Origin: Clostridiales bacterium
GTDB lineage: Bacteria > Bacillota > Clostridia > Tissierellales > Sedimentibacteraceae
Direction of reading: 5' to 3'
DNA: 9,063 nucleotides
NCBI GenBank assembly: GCA_003497505.1
Contig: DNNV01000206.1
Location: 1-9,063, forward strand
A program made the translations under genes and the position numbers. Shown here piece after piece: positions 1 to 5,273 of the stretch (position 1 is the first letter of the stretch; each line of letters opens with the position of its first letter). The notes under the pieces are model-generated. The model made no database searches and was not told the origin of the DNA. It worked only from the letters and a program-made list of their open reading frames with translations.

Positions 1-33
1 AGCTCTTCTTATCGTTGTGTTTGCTGTTTATCT

Positions 34-210
34 CTACGTAATTTTTATTCCTGCTAACATAGCATAAATTATTTTGGTATCTTCATTTACAGGTATTTCA
101 TATCCCTCGATAGAATCTCTAACGGTTCCGTCTTTCATGATGTGTATGATTTCAATAGGTTTTTTTTCATTTTCCTTTGATTTTTTACTTTTTATAATTT
201 TATTTGCCAT
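34..210 (-). CDS. Small hypothetical protein of phage/ICE type, 58 aa
   Basis: The protein is 58 aa. It has a Lys-rich N-terminus (about residues 1-17) followed by a compact segment containing EIIHIMKDGTVRDSIEGYEI and a short helical end. I chose the start at base 210 because AGAGGTGG lies 5 bases upstream of that ATG. The frame opens 14 codons earlier (base 252), but that ATG lacks a comparable ribosome site. The gene is the second of a minus-strand series reading out of the window, downstream of the 45-aa gene and presumably under the same promoter at 488-516. Small proteins with a 'DGTVxDSIEG' centre occur in Gram-positive phages and ICEs. I have only a weak, unverified memory that databases name such a family BOW99_gp33. 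Function is unknown. No signal peptide or membrane segment is visible. Confidence 0.7.
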   Translation of the reverse strand: MANKIIKSKKSKENEKKPIEIIHIMKDGTVRDSIEGYEIPVNEDTKIIYAMLAGIKIT

Positions 211-311
211 TTTAACCACCTCTGTACATTGTATTTTCAACGGTTTGTACATTATGCTATTAATCTTAACAAGCCGCCCTTTATATTACGGATTGTTGTT
301 GCCATCGCCCC

Positions 312-449
312 CTATTCTTTTTGTATATTACGCAACTTGCATTGCATATACATTTCAATGTAAGCGCCCTTTTCAGCCGGGGTCATGTTTTGAAATTCTT
401 TGAATTCCTTTTCAATTTCTTTAATTAATTCATCTATGTAGTCAAGCAT
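312..449 (-). CDS. Small hypothetical helical protein, 45 aa
   Basis: This short gene is supported mainly by its translation signals. AAAGGAG stands 6 bases before the ATG at base 449, and a consensus promoter ends about 40 bp further upstream. The 45-aa product begins MLDYIDELIKEIEKEFKEF, an amphipathic acidic/basic helix. It continues with an MTPAEKGAYIEMY segment and a basic end (KLRNIQKE), so it is probably all-helical and cytosolic. It is the first gene of the operator-controlled minus-strand operon, the position held in temperate elements by early or excision-related genes. I recognise no family and do not assign a function. It is a possible Xis-like or anti-repressor candidate by position only. 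Confidence 0.65.
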   Translation of the reverse strand: MLDYIDELIKEIEKEFKEFQNMTPAEKGAYIEMYMQCKLRNIQKE

Positions 450-473
450 ATTATTCTCCTTTCTATAATTTTA

Positions 474-486
474 TTGGCTATGCCAA
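474..486. promoter_or_regulatory. Operator-like site O1
   Basis: TTGGCTATGCCAA is a near-perfect dyad: TTGGC and GCCAA are inverted around TAT. It covers the expected transcription start (about 481) of the minus-strand promoter at 488-516, so a bound repressor would block initiation. It is the most symmetric of three related sites and lies 21 bp from the next one. Confidence 0.65.
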
Positions 487-487
487 C

Positions 488-516
488 ATTATATATGGCT
501 CTGCCAATTATGTCAA
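488..516 (-). promoter_or_regulatory. Consensus promoter of the small-gene operon
   Basis: On the minus strand, TTGACA (bases 516-511) and TATAAT (493-488) are separated by exactly 17 bp. Both hexamers match the sigma-A consensus fully. Transcription should start near 481 and reach the 45-aa gene, whose ATG is at 449, after a leader of roughly 30 bases that carries AAAGGAG. Operator-like site O2 lies inside the spacer and O1 lies on the start point, so this strong promoter is probably silent when repressed. Confidence 0.8.
495..507. promoter_or_regulatory. Operator-like site O2
   Basis: ATGGCTCTGCCAA differs from O1 at two of 13 positions and keeps the same TGCCAA right half. It lies in the 17-bp spacer between the -35 and -10 boxes of the minus-strand promoter. 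Its start is 21 bp from O1 (two helical turns), which would put repressors on the same face of the DNA. Confidence 0.6.
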
Positions 517-526
517 TACTTTTATC

Positions 527-539
527 TTGACTTTGCCAA
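527..539. promoter_or_regulatory. Operator-like site O3
   Basis: TTGACTTTGCCAA is a weaker member of the same set: the right half TGCCAA is identical and the left half is degenerate. Its first six bases are also the -35 box of the plus-strand promoter at 527-555. It begins 32 bp from O2 (three helical turns). The position suggests autoregulation of the regulator at 605-973, occupied last because of lower symmetry. This ranking is inference. Confidence 0.55.
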
Positions 540-555
540 GTATTTTTGATATCAT
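527..555 (+). promoter_or_regulatory. Promoter of the plus-strand XRE regulator
   Basis: TTGACT (527-532), a 17-bp spacer and TATCAT (550-555) form a good sigma-A promoter. It points at the regulator gene that starts at 605, giving a leader of about 40 bases. It is back to back with the minus-strand promoter at 488-516, and its -35 box is part of operator-like site O3. Confidence 0.65.
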
Positions 556-604
556 TATTGCAGATATCTAAATTGTGTTAAAAATATGCGGCGGGAGAAC
601 AATA

Positions 605-973
605 ATGAATAATAGAATTTTCGAAATAAGAAAACATTTTAAATTGAGCCAAGAAAAATTCGCTACTGCAATAGGAATGACCGGAGCAGGAATATCTAAG
701 ATAGAAAGTGGAGATAGAGGTATAACTGAACAGACTATAAAAAGCATTTGCCGCGAATTTGACATCAACGAAGAATGGTTAAGGTCTGGCGAAGGTGAAA
801 TGTTTAATAGTTACGCAACAGAAGACAAATTTGGTAAAGCGATGGATTTAATATTTAAAGACGCTGACCCTTTTATAAGAAATATGATAATTGAAATGGC
901 AAGTTTACCGCAAGAAGAGAAAGAAACTATGAAAAAAGCTATTGCTATAATTAAAAAAATAACATCTAAATAA
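605..973 (+). CDS. XRE-family repressor-like regulator (CI-like, no peptidase domain)
   Basis: This 122-aa protein has an N-terminal XRE/lambda-repressor-type helix-turn-helix over about residues 1-65. Helices run through RKHFKLSQEKFATAIGMT (helix 1-2) and GAGISKIESGDRG (recognition helix and turn), then EWLRSGEGEMF, a phrase typical of Clostridia phage repressors. Residues 70-122 are helical and charged, probably for dimerisation. The S24/LexA-type self-cleavage domain is absent. I chose the start at 605 because GGGAG lies 7 bases upstream; the frame extends to a GTG at 575 without support. The gene is divergent from the small-gene operon across the three operators, the classical position of the maintenance repressor. 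It ends inside a bidirectional terminator. The target sites are inferred, not shown. Confidence 0.85.
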   Translation: MNNRIFEIRKHFKLSQEKFATAIGMTGAGISKIESGDRGITEQTIKSICREFDINEEWLRSGEGEMFNSYATEDKFGKAMDLIFKDADPFIRNMIIEMASLPQEEKETMKKAIAIIKKITSK

Positions 974-989
974 TAGATGTTATTTTTTT
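953..989. terminator. Bidirectional terminator between convergent regulator genes
   Basis: This is a perfect 16-bp inverted repeat: seven A's, then TAACATCTA, a 5-base loop AATAA, then the exact complement ending in seven T's. It works in both directions because each strand ends in a T-run. The stop codon of the plus-strand regulator (971-973) lies in the loop, so the last codons are part of the left stem. It separates that gene from the minus-strand regulator ending at 998. Confidence 0.85.
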
Positions 990-997
990 ATGTGATC

Positions 998-1324
998 CTA
1001 TTCCTCATTTAAGTGACTCTTTAATAAAGAAATTATAATTTTAATATAACGCCTGTCCTTTACTAAATATAATAACTCGATTGCTTCTTTTAAATCTTCA
1101 TCCATTTCGTCCCCTCCGAAGTCTTTTAAAGAAGTTTCGTAAAATAGGTCTTTTGCTTTTATTTCAAGGGCTGCAGCAATTGGCATTAAATGTTCAAGAG
1201 TCGGCGAAGTAATTCCTCTTTCAAACGAGTTTAATGCCGCTTTACTTATGCCAGTCATTGATGCGAGCTGCCGAAGCGATAAACGTTTTAACCTACGAAA
1301 TTCTTTAATATTATTAATTATCAT
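998..1324 (-). CDS. Second XRE-family transcriptional regulator
   Basis: This 108-aa protein has a clear XRE helix-turn-helix in residues 1-62. RRLKRLSLRQLASMTGIS is followed by KAALNSFERGITSPTLEHL and AAALEIKAKDLF. An acidic linker (GGDEMDEDLKE) leads to a short helical C-terminus rich in Ile, Leu and Lys. No peptidase or sensor domain is present. I chose the start at 1324, where GGTGAT lies just upstream; the frame can be extended 16 codons to 1372 without a ribosome site. It is divergent from the recombinase gene, and the roughly 240 bp between them carry dyad sequences, so it may control itself and the recombinase. It resembles the small regulators beside ICE and phage integrases. The exact role is unknown. 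Confidence 0.82.
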   Translation of the reverse strand: MIINNIKEFRRLKRLSLRQLASMTGISKAALNSFERGITSPTLEHLMPIAAALEIKAKDLFYETSLKDFGGDEMDEDLKEAIELLYLVKDRRYIKIIISLLKSHLNEE

Positions 1325-1359
1325 ACTAATCACCACAGTCTTATTGTCGGCATTAGTAT
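1323..1359. promoter_or_regulatory. Inverted repeat over the start of the minus-strand regulator gene
   Basis: ATACTAAT (1323-1330) and its exact complement ATTAGTAT (1352-1359) flank 21 bases that include the ribosome site of the regulator starting at 1324. A TATAAT box on the minus strand (1379-1374) lies just upstream, with only a weak -35 (CACACA at 17 bp). The repeat could be an autoregulatory operator pair or could fold in the mRNA leader over the ribosome site. The arms are only 8 bp and AT-rich, so chance is possible. Confidence 0.35.
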
Positions 1360-1400
1360 ATCCCTTAATCATAATTATACTATAACTTTTTTGGCTTGTG

Positions 1401-1418
1401 TGTCTTTATATAAAGACA
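1401..1418. promoter_or_regulatory. Perfect 18-bp palindrome, probable operator
   Basis: TGTCTTTATATAAAGACA is a perfect 18-bp dyad without a spacer, between the minus-strand regulator and the recombinase. Its form suits a homodimeric repressor such as the neighbouring XRE protein, and it has no T-run to suggest a terminator. An imperfect 28-bp dyad follows at 1457-1484 with arms TTCGA/TCGAA. For the recombinase, a possible promoter is TTGTCC (1521-1526), 17 bp, TATACT (1544-1549), but its start point would leave almost no leader. I regard that promoter as weak. Confidence 0.5.
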
Positions 1419-1567
1419 TTTCGACAAATTCTGACACACCTTTTACAGAACGTTTGTTCGATTTAAATACTATTATAAGTCGAATATACATGATTGTAAA
1501 GTTACAAAAATATAATATTCTTGTCCTTTATAAAAATATAAATTATACTTTCATTGAGGTGATTGTT

Positions 1568-2980
1568 TTGGGTAATGAGACTATTAATAGAGTTGGTTGC
1601 TATGTACGTGTTAGTACTGAAAATCAGCTTGAAAATTATAGCATAGAGGAACAGACTGAGCGATTAAAAGCCTATTGTAGAGCAAAAGGATGGAATATAT
1701 ATAAAATTTACACAGACGGCGGATATTCTGGCGGAAACACAGACCGCCCAGCACTAAAGCAAATGTTATCTGATGCAGAAGCAAGAAAAATAGACATGGT
1801 TGTAGTTTATAAATTAGATAGACTATCGCGAAGTCAAAAAGACACACTGTCATTAATAGAAGATTTTTTTATTGCAAATAATGTTGAGTTTACCTCTATG
1901 AGTGAAAATTTTGATACGAGTACACCTTTCGGACGTGCGATGATAGGCATTCTTTCAGTTTTTGCACAGCTTGAAAAAGACCAAATAACCGAACGCTTTA
2001 CAATGGGAAGGATTGGCAGGGCGAAGGAGGGCAAGTTTCACGGGGGCGCATATGCTCCGGTTGGATATGATTATGTTGATGGAGAACTTGTTATAAACGA
2101 ATATGAAGCTATGCAAATTAAAGAAATCTTTTCATTATTCGTTAAGGGTTATAATGTTAATCAAATACAGAAAATCCTACAAAATAATAACTATAAAAAT
2201 AAATATAGCAACTGGAATAGCCACAGGTCAATCTTAAATTGTCTAAGAAATGCAACTTATACAGGGAAGGTAAAATTTAAAGGCCAGTCATATAATGGTT
2301 CTCATGATAAAATTATTAGCGAAGATGTTTTCTTAAAAGCTCAGAGTATACTGAATAGTAAGGAGCGTGAAGACAACAAAACAAATGCACAAAAGAGACC
2401 ATTTAAAGCTATGTATCTGTTAAGCAATTCTTTAAGGTGCGCACGATGTGGAGCTAAATATTCTGCTGCTCATGGAAAATACAAATGTTATTCGCGCTCA
2501 AAGACGGCTAAAAAATATATAACAGATCCAAATTGTATGAATGATTTCTGGGATATCAGTAAGTTGGATGAAGCTGTAAAAAGCGAGCTTTATAAACTTA
2601 AGGTCAATGATAATTACTTTAATTCTATTATCAAAATAGATTCAACAACTGTAAATGATGATAATGCTGTTTTGGTTAATAGAATTAAAGAAATAGATAT
2701 GCAAATTTCAAGAATCTTAGACCTATATCAAGTTGGCAGTATCCCTATAGGCGATATCAATAAAAGAATAAATAAATTGCAACAAGAAAAAGAAGCCTTG
2801 GAAAGTAAATGTGAAAAAAAACCTCTTGGCAACACCGTCGAGCAATTTAAAAATATTTTGAACACATACGATAAAGTATTTGCAAACGGCAGCCTTGAAG
2901 AACAAAGAATGTTCATTACTTTGTTGGTAAAGGAAATTAAAATTGACGGGAATAGATTGATTTTTGAATGGAATATCTAA
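1568..2980 (+). CDS. Large serine recombinase (site-specific integrase)
   Basis: This 470-aa enzyme should catalyse integration and excision of the element by serine-linked double-strand cleavage at att sites. The N-terminal resolvase domain (about residues 7-150) begins VGCYVRVST with nucleophile Ser16 and Arg14. It continues with YTDGGYSGG and DRLSRS (Arg85, Arg88). The recombinase DNA-binding domain follows (about 165-265). The zinc ribbon has Cys291, Cys294, Cys307 and Cys323. A coiled-coil (about 366-416), typical of large serine integrases, precedes the C-terminal segment. The start is a TTG at 1568, chosen because GAGGTGAT lies just before it and the family motif begins seven residues later. 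An in-frame ATG at 1490 lacks a ribosome site. All catalytic residues I can check are present, so it looks functional. It ends beside the break in feoB. Confidence 0.95.
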   Translation: MGNETINRVGCYVRVSTENQLENYSIEEQTERLKAYCRAKGWNIYKIYTDGGYSGGNTDRPALKQMLSDAEARKIDMVVVYKLDRLSRSQKDTLSLIEDFFIANNVEFTSMSENFDTSTPFGRAMIGILSVFAQLEKDQITERFTMGRIGRAKEGKFHGGAYAPVGYDYVDGELVINEYEAMQIKEIFSLFVKGYNVNQIQKILQNNNYKNKYSNWNSHRSILNCLRNATYTGKVKFKGQSYNGSHDKIISEDVFLKAQSILNSKEREDNKTNAQKRPFKAMYLLSNSLRCARCGAKYSAAHGKYKCYSRSKTAKKYITDPNCMNDFWDISKLDEAVKSELYKLKVNDNYFNSIIKIDSTTVNDDNAVLVNRIKEIDMQISRILDLYQVGSIPIGDINKRINKLQQEKEALESKCEKKPLGNTVEQFKNILNTYDKVFANGSLEEQRMFITLLVKEIKIDGNRLIFEWNI

Positions 2981-4309
2981 GAGCATTTTTCGGAACTCCA
3001 TGCACATTGTAAGCGCCTGCTTTCCATGGGCTGATGCCTTGCGAAAAAAATTATCCAGATTGAATGCGACTCTGGGCAGATATCCCAAGTCCTCAAGCAA
3101 CGTAAACAGAGGGAAAAATATTGCCATTGGCGGCAGCATTACAGATATGACCCATGCCAATGTTCTAAAAATACCGTCAACGAATATGCCTGTAACCCAA
3201 TATGGAGCTGAGAGCTGCACAAACAATGAGTTGAGCGGCTCTTCCAATGAAAACAAAGCTGTTGACAGAAATCCTGAAGGAACATTTGCCCCTGTAATTG
3301 TAATCCAGAAAATACCGAACAGCAGTCCTATCATAATGGGGATCCCGGTAAGCTTCGACGTAAGTATCTTGTCTATTTTACGGTCTCTGGCACTGTAGTC
3401 CTTCTTTCCGAAAATCACCGCTTCACTGCATATATCTTCGCATATTTTTACTATTCTTGTGACAATATAATCTCTGAACCTGTCGTTTTCTACACCCTCC
3501 TTTTCTAAAAAGTCCGAAGACTCTCTGATCTTATTCAATATTTCTTCATTTTGAAGCAAATCATAGCCTAAGTATTCCTTTAGTGCCATAAGAAGACTTT
3601 CATCGCCCTCCAGCAGTTTTATAGACACCCATCGGCTGCTTATACCCTCCCTTAAGAACCTTGCCACAGCTGTTTCCACGATATGGATCGCCTTTTCAAT
3701 CTGTTCTCCATAGGTAATCTGTATTGGATTTGATTCGGAAGAATTAACCGTCAGGGATGTTACGGCATCCATAAGCATATCGAGTCCAATACCCGACCTG
3801 GCGCTTGTTCCGATTACCGGAATGCCAAGACGTGAAGATAAAATATCTGTATCTATATGAATTTTCTTTTTTTCAGCCTCATCCATCAGGTTGACACACA
3901 GCACTACCTTATCAGTGATTTCCAGGCTTTGAAGTACCAAATTCAAATTTCTCTCCAGACAGGTTGCATCGGCCACCACTATTACGGCATCCGCTCCCCC
4001 GAAGCAGATAAAATCACGTGCCACCTCCTCTTCCACTGAGTTGGCCATGAGAGAATATGTTCCCGGAATATCCACAAGAATGAAGTTATTATCATTATGG
4101 GTATATTTTCCCTGTGCATTCGTAACGGTCTTTCCCGGCCAGTTGCCGGTATGCTGGTTCAGTCCTGTCAGACTATTGAATACCGTGCTTTTTCCCACGT
4201 TTGGATTACCTGCAAGAGCAATAATTTTATCCTGTGGCGTTTCTTTTTCAATATTAAGAGCGGAGCCATTCAATACCCCCGACCCTGTTGATGCGCTTGT
4301 CAAGCCCAT
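2723..4309 (-). CDS. feoB: Ferrous iron transporter FeoB, truncated by the insertion (chimeric 3' end)
   Basis: FeoB is the inner-membrane Fe(II) transporter with an N-terminal G domain. Codons 1-437 are native. G1 is GNPNVGKST (34-42), G3 is DIPGTYSL (80-87), G4 is NLMD (140-143) and G5 is TSA (168-170). A helical GDI-like region follows (about 200-310), then the first membrane Gate segments (about 322-405). The frame leaves FeoB sequence after MCM437, before the expected GFGCN. It then reads 91 codons antisense to the recombinase gene before a stop at 2723. Complete FeoB proteins are usually about 600-800 aa, so the central FeoB domain and second Gate are missing and transport should be lost. 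The 5' end (AAGGG before ATG at 4309, 25 bp after feoA) is normal. The 3' half should lie beyond position 1. Confidence 0.9.
   Translation of the reverse strand: MGLTSASTGSGVLNGSALNIEKETPQDKIIALAGNPNVGKSTVFNSLTGLNQHTGNWPGKTVTNAQGKYTHNDNNFILVDIPGTYSLMANSVEEEVARDFICFGGADAVIVVADATCLERNLNLVLQSLEITDKVVLCVNLMDEAEKKKIHIDTDILSSRLGIPVIGTSARSGIGLDMLMDAVTSLTVNSSESNPIQITYGEQIEKAIHIVETAVARFLREGISSRWVSIKLLEGDESLLMALKEYLGYDLLQNEEILNKIRESSDFLEKEGVENDRFRDYIVTRIVKICEDICSEAVIFGKKDYSARDRKIDKILTSKLTGIPIMIGLLFGIFWITITGANVPSGFLSTALFSLEEPLNSLFVQLSAPYWVTGIFVDGIFRTLAWVISVMLPPMAIFFPLFTLLEDLGYLPRVAFNLDNFFRKASAHGKQALTMCMEFRKMLLDIPFKNQSIPVNFNFLYQQSNEHSLFFKAAVCKYFIVCVQNIFKLLDGVAKRFFFTFTFQGFFFLLQFIYSFIDIAYRDTANLI
2981..3001. 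other. Inferred attachment-site junction (attL or attR) within feoB
   Basis: Going down the minus strand, native feoB codons end with ATG-TGC-ATG (to base 2999). The next expected residues are Gly-Phe-Gly-Cys-Asn, but Glu-Phe-Arg-Lys is encoded. Chromosome and element therefore meet within about ten bases of 2998, between the recombinase stop (2980) and feoB codon 437. ATGGA (2968-2972) and TCCAT (2997-3001) form a short inverted pair around the region. Serine integrases need only a 2-bp shared core, so the exact crossover cannot be fixed without the other junction or an empty site. Confidence 0.7.
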
Positions 4310-4334
4310 AATTATCCCTTCCCCCTGCTGTAAT

Positions 4335-4574
4335 TTAGCTATATAACACTGTTATTTTTTCAGATACATCTGACCGCAGCGCAATAACAGCACCTCTTAT
4401 AAGATAGGCCACCGGATTACCAGAAGGGCTTTTATACAGCGCTTCGATTTCGGTGCCTTCCACAATTCCTAAATCAAGCATACGCCTCCTGGTCATACCG
4501 TCGGATTCAAGAGATATGGCACTCCCCTTGTGACCTATAGGCAGTTGATTTAATTTTATTTGAATATTATTCAT
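4335..4574 (-). CDS. feoA: Ferrous iron transport protein FeoA
   Basis: FeoA is a small cytosolic SH3-like protein that works with FeoB in Fe(II) uptake. At 79 aa the length is typical. Family features are LNQLPIGHKGSAISLE near the N-terminus, the RRRMLDLGIVEGTEIEAL core (about residues 29-46), the SPSGNPVAYLIRGAVIALR strand region and a final EKITVLYS. GGAGG lies 7 bases before the ATG. It precedes feoB by 25 bp as a feoAB operon, and a hairpin terminator stands immediately upstream (4596-4628). A weak promoter may overlap the end of atpD (GTAACA, 17 bp, TATATT), but I see no convincing Fur box. The gene is intact, yet its partner feoB is broken. Confidence 0.95.
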   Translation of the reverse strand: MNNIQIKLNQLPIGHKGSAISLESDGMTRRRMLDLGIVEGTEIEALYKSPSGNPVAYLIRGAVIALRSDVSEKITVLYS

Positions 4575-4595
4575 ATATAATCCTCCAAAAAATAA

Positions 4596-4628
4596 TTAGC
4601 GTAGGGTAAATTTATTTCCCTACGCTAA
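4596..4628 (-). terminator. Rho-independent terminator of the V-ATPase operon
   Basis: TTAGCGTAGGG and CCCTACGCTAA form a perfect 11-bp stem around an 11-base loop. On the minus strand the stem is followed by TTATTTTTT and then the feoA ribosome site. It lies 28 bp after the atpD stop and therefore ends the V-ATPase operon. Because it sits so close to feoA, a feoA transcript starting upstream would carry it in its leader, and an attenuation role cannot be excluded. Confidence 0.8.
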
Positions 4629-4656
4629 TATATGGTACAATATAAACTATGTTACA

Positions 4657-5271
4657 TTATTTCTTGCCCTTTAATCTTTTAAGCCTGAAGAAGTCTTCTC
4701 TTTCCTTTACCTCAAGAACCTCGGTAATATACTTAACCTGCAACTTGAATTTCGGTATCTGAACATATTTCAATGCGTTAGTTCTCTTCTTTGTTTTTTC
4801 TATTTCTTTGGCAAGCTTGAAAATTGAATTTTCCACTTCTGCCAGCTCATAGATTTTAATTTTAACAAGTTGAAATTTCTGTCTTGCTTCATCAAGAGAT
4901 GCATTTGAATTATAAAATCCGTACACGGGATCAATATCTTCATCATGGTTATGCTTTATTGTGGGTATATCAATACCCATAACACTTTTCAACAATATAT
5001 CGAAGTTTTCCTCTTTGGGAACGCTGTATGATATATCTTCCACATTCTTAAATCCTAATGTTACATTTGCCTTCTGCAAGAATCCGTAGGCTTCATTGAG
5101 AACATCATAGATTTCATTGTGCATGCTTTTGGCCTTATTGACAAAAACCATCATTTCCTTGATAAGGACATTCCTTTTTTTGTCTAAAAGCTCATATCCT
5201 TTTCTGGAAAGGAGCAGGGATGATTTCGCTTTTATCAGGTTCGATTTAGTAGGTGCTACCAACACTGCCAT
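4657..5271 (-). CDS. atpD: V-type ATP synthase subunit D (central rotor stalk)
   Basis: Subunit D is the rotor axle that couples the A3B3 head to the membrane ring. The product is 204 aa, normal for bacterial V/A-type D subunits. It begins with the family start VAPTKSNLIKAKSSLLLSRK, continues with a long coiled-coil helix (about residues 10-65), and has a second helix with EKTKKRTNALKYVQIPKF (about 160-180), the conserved C-terminal signature. The end RLKRLKGKK is basic. The start at 5271 is 2 bp after the atpB stop. Its ribosome site AGGGAG is inside the last codons of atpB, so translation is coupled. It is the last gene of the operon. Confidence 0.95.
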   Translation of the reverse strand: MAVLVAPTKSNLIKAKSSLLLSRKGYELLDKKRNVLIKEMMVFVNKAKSMHNEIYDVLNEAYGFLQKANVTLGFKNVEDISYSVPKEENFDILLKSVMGIDIPTIKHNHDEDIDPVYGFYNSNASLDEARQKFQLVKIKIYELAEVENSIFKLAKEIEKTKKRTNALKYVQIPKFKLQVKYITEVLEVKEREDFFRLKRLKGKK

Positions 5272-5273
5272 AA

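Larger units (their letters stand above)
1..2997. mobile_element. End of an integrated prophage or ICE inserted in feoB
   Basis: This stretch is inferred to be one terminus of an integrated element. It holds a large serine recombinase next to the chromosome junction, two XRE-family regulators, an operator-rich divergent promoter region and small genes of phage/ICE type. The right boundary is inferred from feoB, whose conserved protein sequence stops after codon 437 (base 2999) and becomes meaningless antisense of the recombinase gene. The left end is outside the window. The DNA looks more AT-rich than the V-ATPase/feo flank. No capsid, portal, terminase, relaxase or T4SS gene is visible, so prophage and integrative conjugative element remain equally possible. 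Confidence 0.85.

Noticed and set aside
252..305. 17-codon frame on the minus strand (MATTIRNIKGGLLRLIA) whose stop overlaps an ATG at 252 as TAATG
   Set aside because: The G-rich run before its ATG is too close to act as a normal ribosome site and the peptide is very short. The coupled ATG at 252 is less supported than the start at 210.
74..403. 109-codon open frame on the plus strand over the small minus-strand genes
   Set aside because: It is the reverse of Lys-rich coding sequence, giving a Phe/Ile/Leu-rich translation, and has no ribosome site.
1391..1567. Extension of the recombinase frame upstream, including an ATG at 1490
   Set aside because: The serine recombinase family motif starts only after 1568. 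The extension has no ribosome site and covers dyad and promoter-like sequence, while GAGGTGAT sits just before the TTG at 1568.
1..2997. CRISPR array, tRNA gene or insertion-sequence ends
   Set aside because: No regular spaced repeats, no cloverleaf sequence and no transposase or terminal inverted repeats were found in the element part.
2964..3398. 144-codon open frame on the plus strand across the junction
   Set aside because: It is the complement of conserved FeoB membrane-domain codons and lacks translation signals.
4575..4660. Fur or DtxR-type iron box upstream of feoA
   Set aside because: No convincing GATAATGATAATCATTATC-like dyad is present. The only strong dyad is the GC-containing terminator stem.
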